Under the pieces are notes generated by a model that made no database searches, was not told where the DNA came from, and saw only the letters and a list, made by a program, of their open reading frames with translations. 64,000 nucleotides of DNA from Bacteroidales bacterium (lineage in GTDB: Bacteria; Bacteroidota; Bacteroidia; Bacteroidales; UBA932): assembly GCA_017465225.1 (NCBI GenBank), contig JAFTWQ010000008.1:1-64000 (forward strand), in the 5' to 3' direction. This document shows, piece after piece, positions 25,429 through 33,208 of this stretch (positions are counted from its first letter, which is position 1; every line of letters starts with the position of its first letter). The position numbers were made by a program, and so were the translations under genes.

Positions 25429-27510
25429 TTAAAGCCATCCTCCGTTCTTTGCAACGTAAGGTCTTGATACAATTGATATTTCACGTGAATATGACATGCT
25501 TCCGATGCCATCCTCCTTCTCAGGATCCTTGCCGACAGACGAGCTGATGAGGACTTTTCCTGCACCGATCTTCGAGCATTCCACCTCGAGGAATCCGTTC
25601 CTGATCACAGGGTCCGAAGCCAGGCCGAGGGAAGCCTTTGAAGCATCGTCGATGGAAACCTGGTATTCCAGAGAAGGGTTGCAATACTTGCTCAAGTCGA
25701 TCTGCACCTTCTCGCCCACGGCTGCCATCACCGATGGAGTGCCTTCGATAGCCATGAGGAATTTCCAAGCATCCACAGCTCCTGTGCCCATCTGACCCTT
25801 GTATCTGTTCATGTCGATCTGGACATTCTCCTTTGTACCGTCGAGATTGTTCTTGACATAATCCCTTGTACCTCCAGGGTTGAAGCTGTCGAGGTCATTT
25901 ACGGAAGAAAGGAGGAGGGAGGTCATCTCGTCCCTTGTGAACTTCTTTCCGATCTTCTTCGCGTATGAGATGCCGAGCGCCACGACTCCGGAAACATGAG
26001 GACAGGCCATCGATGTACCCTGCATGTAGACATAATTCTTGCTCTCGCCCTTGCCCGTGTCGACTCCCGGAGACGGTGTCGCGGCACCGGATACTCCTGT
26101 CGAGAGGATCATGCCTGAATAGTCACCCTTGACATTGCCGTATTCTCCGCCAGGGGCTGCGATCTTGCATCCTGGACCATAATTGGTATATCCTCCAGGG
26201 AGATAGTCGCTGCCGAAGGCTGTGACTGAAATCACATAAGGAAGGGCTCCAGGATACGCGGAATAAGGATTGCTGTGGTTTCCTGCAGCGAATACCGCGA
26301 TGTTTCCTTCGAGCGACTCATGGTTGCTGTTGGCAGGGTCAAGGAAGTATTTCAGGGCCGCATTCTCGAGCGGCGAGCCACTGATGTCTTCTGTTCCGTT
26401 GATATAGTCGTAATCGTTTGTGATGATCTTGTAGTTGCCGTATGAACACTGCGCGATGCATGCTCCGTTATCGGCTGCATAAATGAAGGCTGCGGCGGTC
26501 TGGGCATCCACGCAATACGATGAACCTTCATAGATCTGGCAGGTCATCAGGCGCACTCCGTCGCCGTTTCCTGTACCGCCGGCGATTGAGCTGACGCCCT
26601 TGCCGTTGTTGTTCGTCGCACCGATGATGCCGGCTACATGAGTTCCATGGCCCGAACCTTTGTTGCTGTTGAGAGGCTGTCCCTTGATGGCTGTCCTGCT
26701 TCCGCCGTCCAGCATTCCGCCGACATATTCTTCGTCAATGGCAAAGCAGTTCACGAAATTGAATCCGTATTTGTCATCGATGAATCCGTTGCCGTCATCG
26801 TCCTTGTCCGCTTCTCCGTTCATTTCCGCCTCATTGGTCCAAACTGCATCCTTGAGGTCTTCATGCCTGTATGCGACTGCGCAGTCGAACACGGCTACAA
26901 CGACGCTGGGATCGCCTCCTGTGAGCCTCCACGCGTCTTTTACGCCGACGTCAGCTCCTGCGACTGAGCCTTTCATCGAACCGTCGTTGACGAGGTTCCA
27001 CTGATGGGAAGCATACGGGTCGTTGAACTGTGCATCTGCCCCGCTTCGGGTCATAGGAAGGCCCTCGAAAGGCTGCGCTTCGCCGGTAGTGACAGGCTGG
27101 ATGAACCTGCTGTACTGGATCGATCTTACCATAGGAGATTCTGCAAGCCTGGCCGCTACTGCCTGTGGCTTGGTCTGCGGGTCAAAATTGACGGAATACC
27201 ATTGATGCAGGCCATATTTCCTTGCCACCTCGACATTCTTCGGGATAGCCGGTATGGCTGGTGTGAGGGAGGATGCATCCATCCCCTCGAGAAGCTGCGC
27301 GGACACTTCCTTCAGGCCGCCGTTCTCCAGCTTCCTGACGGTGCCCTCGTCCAGCTTGACCAGAATGGAACCAGGTACGATTTCTCCGGCTGTTCCGCCG
27401 ACGAGCTTATGTGAAAGCTCCTGGCTGATACCGGTATTGTCATGAATCTCCTTTGTACATGCGGTGCATAGAATCGCCAGTAAGGCCAGCACCGGAATGA
27501 TGTTTTTCAT
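25429..27510 (-). CDS. Subtilisin-like (S8) serine peptidase lipoprotein
   Basis: The 693-residue lipoprotein (lipobox CTAC) has an N-terminal prodomain-like region (about 40-130, with GSILVKLDEG), then an S8 catalytic domain. The triad is visible: Asp in VVVAVFDCAVAYRHEDL, His in GHGTHVAGIIG and Ser in GTSMACPHVSGV. The Asp motif reads DCA where D-[ST]-G is usual. A C-terminal beta domain (about 590-693) follows. It starts 1 bp after the GH2 stop. It probably degrades or processes proteins at the cell surface or periplasm; a link to the neighbouring galactan enzymes is not clear. Confidence 0.88.
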   Translation of the reverse strand: MKNIIPVLALLAILCTACTKEIHDNTGISQELSHKLVGGTAGEIVPGSILVKLDEGTVRKLENGGLKEVSAQLLEGMDASSLTPAIPAIPKNVEVARKYGLHQWYSVNFDPQTKPQAVAARLAESPMVRSIQYSRFIQPVTTGEAQPFEGLPMTRSGADAQFNDPYASHQWNLVNDGSMKGSVAGADVGVKDAWRLTGGDPSVVVAVFDCAVAYRHEDLKDAVWTNEAEMNGEADKDDDGNGFIDDKYGFNFVNCFAIDEEYVGGMLDGGSRTAIKGQPLNSNKGSGHGTHVAGIIGATNNNGKGVSSIAGGTGNGDGVRLMTCQIYEGSSYCVDAQTAAAFIYAADNGACIAQCSYGNYKIITNDYDYINGTEDISGSPLENAALKYFLDPANSNHESLEGNIAVFAAGNHSNPYSAYPGALPYVISVTAFGSDYLPGGYTNYGPGCKIAAPGGEYGNVKGDYSGMILSTGVSGAATPSPGVDTGKGESKNYVYMQGTSMACPHVSGVVALGISYAKKIGKKFTRDEMTSLLLSSVNDLDSFNPGGTRDYVKNNLDGTKENVQIDMNRYKGQMGTGAVDAWKFLMAIEGTPSVMAAVGEKVQIDLSKYCNPSLEYQVSIDDASKASLGLASDPVIRNGFLEVECSKIGAGKVLISSSVGKDPEKEDGIGSMSYSREISIVSRPYVAKNGGWL

Positions 27511-27511
27511 A

Positions 27512-30040
27512 TTATTCGGTCTTTAATTTCAATATTGCTTTCTTCACTCCCTTTCCGCTGACTTCCACTGTGATGTCGCCAGGCTGCGATGCTGCCTGTA
27601 CGAGGACTGTGAGCTGGCCGCTGAAAAGATGCATCTGAGGCTGCTGGAAAGGCTCCAGACAGGTCGGGTCGCCGTTGGCGATGGCCTTGAAAGAGCCTGC
27701 TCCGGTGACCTTTACCTTCATGAGTCTGCTGTCGGCCGGAACAGGATTTCCGTCCTTGTCGACGAGGCTTACATTGACATAGCATAGGTCTTCTCCGTCT
27801 GCCTTCAGCACCTCTCTGTCTGGTGTCAGTCGGATGGCTGAAGCCTTGCCGGCTGTGCGGACAACCTTCTCGGCAACTGCCTTGCCGTCAGCATCATACG
27901 CCACAACCTTGATCTCGCCAGGCTGGTATGTCACATCGTTCCACATGAGGCGGAAGCGCTCCATAGCTTTCTCGCCGAGGCATGGTACGATGCCGTCGGC
28001 GGCCTTCTTGGCGCGCACGCCCTGCGACACTCCGTTCACGAAGAGTTCTGCAGACGGATATGATGTGTATACGAATACCGGTGTCACTTCGCCCTCGCGT
28101 CCTGCCCAGTTCCAGTGCGGAAGCACGTGCAAGGTCTCGTCGGTCCTGTTCCATACGCTCCTGTAGAGGTAATATCTGTCCTTAGGGATGGATGCGAGGT
28201 CTATGATTCCGAATACTGACGAATGGTTCGGCCATGCGTCGGTGTCATATGGCGAAGGCTCGCCGAGATAGTCGAAGCCTGTCCATACGAACTGGCCTAT
28301 GCACCAGTCATAGTCTTCGTCCGCGGCGAAGTCGTTGTCAGGAATGTTCGACCACCAGCAGAATTCGGTATCATATGACGAAGACTGATGGTCATCATGC
28401 ATTATGGCGGATCCCATCTTTGCAGGGAAATGATATACTCCGCGTGAACTTACTGTCGAAGCTGTCTCGCTGCCGAGGATGATGCGCTGCGGAAGCAGCT
28501 TGTAAGCAGGGATATAGCGGTCTACCTTGTAGTTGAAGCCCACCACGTCGAGCTGCTCGGCGAATCCGTTGACTGTCACCGCATTATACTGGTCCATTCC
28601 GCATGTTACAGGCCTTGTAGGGTCTTCGCGGTGGCAGATGTCCTGCAGCCACTTTGCTACAGCCAGTCCTTCCGGCTTCCACTGTGAAGGCACTTCGTTT
28701 CCTATGCTCCACATCACTACAGAAGGATTGTTGCGGAAATGATGGAGCATGTTGATCATGTCTCTCTCCGCCCAGATCATGCCGTTGCCGCTGTCCTCGT
28801 TGAAGAATCTGTGGTATCCGTTTTCGCATTTCGCGATGTCCCATTCGTCGAAATTCTCGAGCATCACCATGAAGCCCATCTCGTCGCAGAGTTCGATGAG
28901 CTCCTCGGCAGGCATATTATGGGATGTGCGGATGGCGTCGCATCCCATGTCCTTGAGCATTGTGAGCTGTCTGCGGATAGCGGCCTTGTTGATGGCTGCG
29001 CCAAGCGGACCGAGGTCGTGGTGCAGGCAGACTCCGCGGAACTTGCGCGCCTCGCCGTTGAGGAAGAATCCCTTGTCAGGGATGATCTCTATGGTCCTGA
29101 AACCGAATCTTGTGCTGACCTTGTCGCATGGAACGGTGCCGTCTGCAATTGAAATCTCAGGCCTGTCCATGTTCCAGTCAGTATTCACGGAGCCTCCGGC
29201 ATATACTTCAGTCTCAACGAAATACATGACAGGATCCTCAGGTGACCATAATGTCGGATTTTCTACTGTGAGCGTCTGCTCGATCTCTCCGAAGTGGAGA
29301 AGCCTGGTGTCGGTAACGCATGCGACAGCATGTCCGTCAGAATCAAGAATTCTGCTCTTCAGTGTGACTGCAGAGCCTTTCTCTATGCCTTCGATCTTTG
29401 TGCGCACGCTTACGACTGCATGTTCTTTTCCAATGTGAGGGGTTGTCACATATGTTCCCCATACAGGCACATGCACCGGAGGCTGAGTGATGTGGCGGAC
29501 CTTTCTGTAAAGTCCTGCTCCCGGGTACCATCTTGACGACTGCTCGCGGTTCTCCAGAAGCACGGTGATGTCGTTGCTTCCCTCCTTGAGCTGCGCGGTC
29601 ACGTCGCAATGGAACGAGTTGTATCCATATGGCCAGAAGCATACTTTCCCGCCGTTCACGAAGACCTGGGCCTCGCTCATAGCTCCGTCGAACATGAGGA
29701 TGTGCCTGCGGCCGTCCAGCTCGTCAGCCTTTATGTCGAGAGTGCGTCTGTATGCGCCCTTGCCCATATACGGAAGGCCTCCGGTACGTCCCGTCTTTTC
29801 GGTAGCGACATCCTCTCCGTTCTGCACTACGGCAACGGTCTGCAGGTCATTGGCCTTGTCGAAGGGCCCGTAGATAGCCCAGTCATGAGGGACGGAAACC
29901 TTCTCCCAACCCTCTGTGGCCTCGATGTCATGTCCCTTACGGAACTCCCATTCCTTCAGGATGGTCTCGCTGCGCTGACCCTGCGCAAAAGCGCCTGCAG
30001 CCACAGCCATAAGTAATAGTGTTATGATTGTCTTTTTCAT
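27512..30040 (-). CDS. GH2 family glycoside hydrolase (beta-galactosidase type)
   Basis: The 842-residue secreted enzyme has a signal peptide (ending GAFAQ) and the GH2 layout: jelly-roll sugar-binding domain (SVPHDWAIYGPF), Ig-like domain, then a TIM barrel with acid/base MWSIGNEVPS (Glu449) and nucleophile ILGSETAST (Glu525). C-terminal beta domains follow. Beta-galactosidase is the most likely activity because the upstream gene encodes a GH53 endo-galactanase, but GH2 also includes glucuronidases and mannosidases. The 82-bp gap to the GH53 gene holds two dispersed repeats. Confidence 0.88.
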   Translation of the reverse strand: MKKTIITLLLMAVAAGAFAQGQRSETILKEWEFRKGHDIEATEGWEKVSVPHDWAIYGPFDKANDLQTVAVVQNGEDVATEKTGRTGGLPYMGKGAYRRTLDIKADELDGRRHILMFDGAMSEAQVFVNGGKVCFWPYGYNSFHCDVTAQLKEGSNDITVLLENREQSSRWYPGAGLYRKVRHITQPPVHVPVWGTYVTTPHIGKEHAVVSVRTKIEGIEKGSAVTLKSRILDSDGHAVACVTDTRLLHFGEIEQTLTVENPTLWSPEDPVMYFVETEVYAGGSVNTDWNMDRPEISIADGTVPCDKVSTRFGFRTIEIIPDKGFFLNGEARKFRGVCLHHDLGPLGAAINKAAIRRQLTMLKDMGCDAIRTSHNMPAEELIELCDEMGFMVMLENFDEWDIAKCENGYHRFFNEDSGNGMIWAERDMINMLHHFRNNPSVVMWSIGNEVPSQWKPEGLAVAKWLQDICHREDPTRPVTCGMDQYNAVTVNGFAEQLDVVGFNYKVDRYIPAYKLLPQRIILGSETASTVSSRGVYHFPAKMGSAIMHDDHQSSSYDTEFCWWSNIPDNDFAADEDYDWCIGQFVWTGFDYLGEPSPYDTDAWPNHSSVFGIIDLASIPKDRYYLYRSVWNRTDETLHVLPHWNWAGREGEVTPVFVYTSYPSAELFVNGVSQGVRAKKAADGIVPCLGEKAMERFRLMWNDVTYQPGEIKVVAYDADGKAVAEKVVRTAGKASAIRLTPDREVLKADGEDLCYVNVSLVDKDGNPVPADSRLMKVKVTGAGSFKAIANGDPTCLEPFQQPQMHLFSGQLTVLVQAASQPGDITVEVSGKGVKKAILKLKTE

Positions 30041-30048
30041 ATCTGTGT

Positions 30049-30124
30049 TAAAGATGTTTCGCTTTGCTCAACATGACAAGGGACTGTCATTTCGAGCGAG
30101 GCCGAAGGCCGAGTCGAGAAATCT
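30049..30124. repeat. Two dispersed hairpin repeats
   Basis: The first element (30049-30077) reads on the minus strand GTCATGTTGAGCAAAGCG and ends in AAACATCTTT. The second (30086-30124) starts GTCATTTCGAGCGAGGCC and ends GAGAAATCT. Both belong to the dispersed palindromic repeat class also found at 41061, 53031, 57813 and 57885. They fill the gap between the GH53 stop and the GH2 start. Confidence 0.75.
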
Positions 30125-31232
30125 AATCCATGAACGGCTCAAGCGCCGCAGTCGGCCTTCCATCCTTGAACGCTCCCTTGTCATATGCATTCCATCCCAA
30201 AGCTGCATAGCTTGACGGCTTCCATACGCCGTCAGTCTGGGGCTCCCAATAGAAGACGCCGTGACACTCCTCGATCTTCTTTGTCTCGTCAAGGATATAC
30301 TGTACGGCTTCCTTGGACATCTGCGGCTCCCATACCGGCATTCCCAGCTCACATATCATCACTGGCTTCCCGTATTTCTCCGCGAATGCAGAAATGTTTG
30401 CCACGCAGGCCTCTGTCGCGCTGCGCCATGATATCCATCCGCCGTTTTCCCACCATGTAGGGTAAAGGGACATTCCGATGATATCATAATCGAGCTTCTG
30501 GAATTTCATGGTGTCGAGAAGCCATATGAACGGTGTCGTCTCATGGCCGTTGCTGCGGTGGAGAATGACCTTGATCTCCGGGTATATCCTGCGTGCGGCA
30601 GCGCTTCCCGCATTGAAGAACCTGACGAAATTCTTTATCTTTTCAGGTTCGCTGAGCTTTCCGTACGGATGGAGCATGCCGTCGTTGATTTCATTTCCGA
30701 TCTGCACCCATTCTACACTCACTCCGTTGTCTTTCAGTGACTTGAGGATGCCTTCGGTATGTGCCTCTACGGCCTGGGCAAGCTCATCCGGTCCGTGTCC
30801 GCTCCAAGCCGATGGTGTCACCTGCTTCGAAGGGTCCGCCCATGTGTCGCTGTAATGGAAGTCGATCATCAGCCTCATTCCGAGTGCCTGTGCACGCTTG
30901 GCCTTTACCAGCACATCCTCCTTTCCGCACCAGCCTTCTTCCGGATCCACCCAAACGCGGAGACGGATTGCGTCGAATCCGATTTCCTTCATCAAGGCCG
31001 TACATTCGGTCTCCTTGCCTGCGGCATTGTAGAATTTCTGTCCGTCCGCTTCCATCTGGGTAACCCAGCTGATATCGGCACCTTCTGCGTATTTCCCCTT
31101 CACGGTCTCGCCTGGAGTCTCTGTGTCAGGCTTTTCCGGGTCTGGGGTATGGCGGTCTTCATTGCATGCCAGCATCACTGCGGCAGCCAGCGCCATGGTC
31201 AGGAATCTTCTTATTTTCATTTGAGTCTTCAT
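30123..31232 (-). CDS. GH53 endo-beta-1,4-galactanase lipoprotein
   Basis: The 369-residue lipoprotein (lipobox MLAC) is a GH53 enzyme. Catalytic residues are visible as EWVQIGNEIND (acid/base Glu181) and VMICELGMP (nucleophile Glu295), and GFDAIRLRVWVDP and MIDFHYSDTWADP are family hallmarks. GH53 cleaves beta-1,4-galactan, the side chain of pectic rhamnogalacturonan I. A longer frame begins at 31241, but the -7 box at 31247-31254 puts the transcription start at about that base, so ATG 31232 (or 31220) is preferred. Probably surface-exposed. Confidence 0.9.
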   Translation of the reverse strand: MKTQMKIRRFLTMALAAAVMLACNEDRHTPDPEKPDTETPGETVKGKYAEGADISWVTQMEADGQKFYNAAGKETECTALMKEIGFDAIRLRVWVDPEEGWCGKEDVLVKAKRAQALGMRLMIDFHYSDTWADPSKQVTPSAWSGHGPDELAQAVEAHTEGILKSLKDNGVSVEWVQIGNEINDGMLHPYGKLSEPEKIKNFVRFFNAGSAAARRIYPEIKVILHRSNGHETTPFIWLLDTMKFQKLDYDIIGMSLYPTWWENGGWISWRSATEACVANISAFAEKYGKPVMICELGMPVWEPQMSKEAVQYILDETKKIEECHGVFYWEPQTDGVWKPSSYAALGWNAYDKGAFKDGRPTAALEPFMD

Positions 31233-31246
31233 GTTGTCCAATCCTA

Positions 31247-31274
31247 CAAATATAATTAAAATTTGCTAAATTTG
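31247..31274. promoter_or_regulatory. Divergent -7 elements, GH53 gene and DUF6377 regulator
   Basis: TATATTTG on the minus strand (31247-31254) serves GH53; TAAATTTG on the plus strand (31267-31274) serves the regulator gene at 31295. Neither has a well-placed -33 TTG, which would suit activator-dependent promoters (inference). Confidence 0.55.
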
Positions 31275-31294
31275 TAGCCCGCATAAGATTAAAC

Positions 31295-32890
31295 ATGAAA
31301 AGACTATCACCAATACTTGCTCTTGCCTTCATCATCACGGCATGTGTTTCGGCGGAAGTGCGTCCTTATTCGGCAGACCTTGACCGTCTGGACGAGGCCT
31401 TGGAGAGGGCGGACGAATACGTCGGCATCAAGGAACAGAAGATCAGCACGATCGAGAACATGCTGCATTCGCGTGGTGTGACCCCTCTGCAGCAGTATAA
31501 TATATATGGCGAGCTTTATAAGGAATATCTTCCCTTCCAGTTCGACAAGGCCAAGGAAATGCTCGAGAATCAGGAAAGGCTTGCCGAGGAGATGGGGAAT
31601 GTATCCATGAGGTATGATGCTATGTTGGATAAAGCAATGATCCTGACGATGGCTGGATTCTTCCTCGAGGCGGAGCAGGTGTTCGAAAAGCTTGATACAT
31701 CGGCATTTGATGCCGCCCAGAAGGTTTCATGGTACAATGTGAGGCAGAAGTTCCTTCATGATTACAATGAGTATGTCAGGACTTCCAGCTTTACGGTTCC
31801 GGATGCTGGAAAGATCGCGTTCTATCAGGATAAGGTGCTGGAGGGCACTCCCGAGGATTCCAATCTCAACAGGCACATGAGGATACTCCGGATGATCGAA
31901 AGACGTGAGTTCGATAGGGCATACGACGAGAATATGGCGTTCATAGAGAGTCTTAGTCCGGAAGAACACGATTATGCAGTCCAGACCTACTGGCAGGGAT
32001 TCATATGTGAGAATCTTGAACGTCCTGACGAGGTGATCCATTGGTGGGTGGAATCTGCCATCTGTGATATCAGAGGGGCGATCAAGGATAATGCATCTTT
32101 ATGTTCCATTGCGATCAAGCTGACCAATCCGGATGAGACCGACCGTGCGTTCAGGTATATAAGGCTTTCTCTTGACGATGCAATCTATTACAATGCAAAG
32201 CTCCGTAAGGTCCAGATCGCTTCGACGATGCCATGGATTGAGAAGGCATATACCGACAGCAAGGAAATCCAGACAAGGGACCGCAACCGTTATCTGCTCT
32301 TCACTACATTCGCATCCCTGCTCCTGATGCTTATCTGCGTATATACCGTGAGCCTTTATGTGAAAGGACGTAAGTCTGCCGGTGTTATAGAAAAGAAGAA
32401 CAGGCAGCTGGCGGAGTATACTCAGTCGATAATTGATGTCGAGGACAGCCTCCGGAAGACTAATCTCGACCTCGTCGAGGCTAATGCGGCCAAGGAGGAA
32501 TACCTGGGCCTCTTCTTGTCCATGTGTTCGGGATATCTTGACAAACTCCGTAAGAATCTTACCCGTGACCAGTACGATGCCGAACTCCGCAATTTCTACA
32601 AGACTTTCGATACATCCTTCCTTCAGCTGTATCCGACTTTCGTGGAGGAACTGAATTCTCTTCTTAAGGATGACTGCCGTATTGTGCCGAAAGAAGGCGA
32701 ACTTCTCAATACCGAGCTCAGGATCTTTGCTCTGATCAAGCTCGGAATCACCCAGTCGTCCCATATCGCATCGCTTTTGCGCTACTCGGTGAACACCATC
32801 TATAACTATAGGGCGCAGGTCAAGAATGCAGCCAGGGAAGACCGTGAAAATTTCGAGGAAATGGTCAAGAAAATAGGCTCAAAAAGATAG
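31295..32890 (+). CDS. DUF6377-like membrane-spanning transcriptional regulator
   Basis: The 531-residue protein has an N-terminal export signal (a possible lipobox ITAC at Cys17), a helical TPR-like periplasmic region (about 25-325), one membrane helix (about 332-354), a coiled coil (about 365-400) and a C-terminal domain ending in an HTH-like segment (about 469-515, with LIKLGITQSSHIASLLRYSVNTIYNYRAQV). This is the layout of DUF6377 proteins in Bacteroidota, which sit next to glycan-utilisation loci. It lies between the galactanase genes and susC and most likely senses a glycan or envelope signal and binds DNA from the membrane. Direct regulation is inference. Confidence 0.8.
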   Translation: MKRLSPILALAFIITACVSAEVRPYSADLDRLDEALERADEYVGIKEQKISTIENMLHSRGVTPLQQYNIYGELYKEYLPFQFDKAKEMLENQERLAEEMGNVSMRYDAMLDKAMILTMAGFFLEAEQVFEKLDTSAFDAAQKVSWYNVRQKFLHDYNEYVRTSSFTVPDAGKIAFYQDKVLEGTPEDSNLNRHMRILRMIERREFDRAYDENMAFIESLSPEEHDYAVQTYWQGFICENLERPDEVIHWWVESAICDIRGAIKDNASLCSIAIKLTNPDETDRAFRYIRLSLDDAIYYNAKLRKVQIASTMPWIEKAYTDSKEIQTRDRNRYLLFTTFASLLLMLICVYTVSLYVKGRKSAGVIEKKNRQLAEYTQSIIDVEDSLRKTNLDLVEANAAKEEYLGLFLSMCSGYLDKLRKNLTRDQYDAELRNFYKTFDTSFLQLYPTFVEELNSLLKDDCRIVPKEGELLNTELRIFALIKLGITQSSHIASLLRYSVNTIYNYRAQVKNAAREDRENFEEMVKKIGSKR

Positions 32891-32904
32891 ATTTTCGTCA
32901 CGAA

Positions 32905-33101
32905 ATCCACTTTTATTCAATAAGATTTTATTTCTCAATTATCTGATATCCAGATGGTTGAGAAATATTTCTTTTTGTACTAATCCACTTTGATTTCTGA
33001 AGGGTACGCAGGAGGGATAAAATTGTCCACTTTTTTGTGTTGATTTTGCTCTTTAAGTCGCTGTATAATAGATTGTTATAGGGCAAAAATCCACTAATTT
33101 G
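32905..33101 (+). repeat. Four TCCAC motifs upstream of susC
   Basis: ATCCACTTTTATT (32905), ATCCACTTTGATT (32983), GTCCACTTTTTTG (33025) and ATCCACTAATTTG (33089) lie on one strand in the 318-bp gap between the regulator gene and susC. Spacings are 78, 42 and 64 bp. Same-strand repeats of this kind look like operator sites for a transcription factor; the DUF6377-like protein next door is the obvious candidate. Confidence 0.55.
32932..32975 (+). terminator. Terminator of the regulator gene
   Basis: TTCTCAATTATCTG pairs with CAGATGGTTGAGAA (14 pairs including two wobbles, loop ATATC, 32932-32964), followed by a T-rich stretch. It would end the DUF6377-like transcript. It could also serve as a palindromic operator between the first two TCCAC motifs. 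Confidence 0.6.
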
Positions 33102-33146
33102 CCTCGGAGGCCGGTCAAGGGTGCGTAATCAACGATATTTTTTTGT

Positions 33147-33154
33147 TAAATTTG
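33147..33154 (+). promoter_or_regulatory. -7 element of the susCD transcript
   Basis: TAAATTTG lies about 55 bp before the susC ATG, with no TTG at the -33 position. The leader would be about 48 nt. The missing -33 box and the TCCAC repeats upstream fit an activator-dependent promoter. Confidence 0.55.
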
Positions 33155-33208
33155 GAACAGGAACTATAAAATAGGTTCAACAGATTATTAACACATAAAC
33201 ACTAACCC

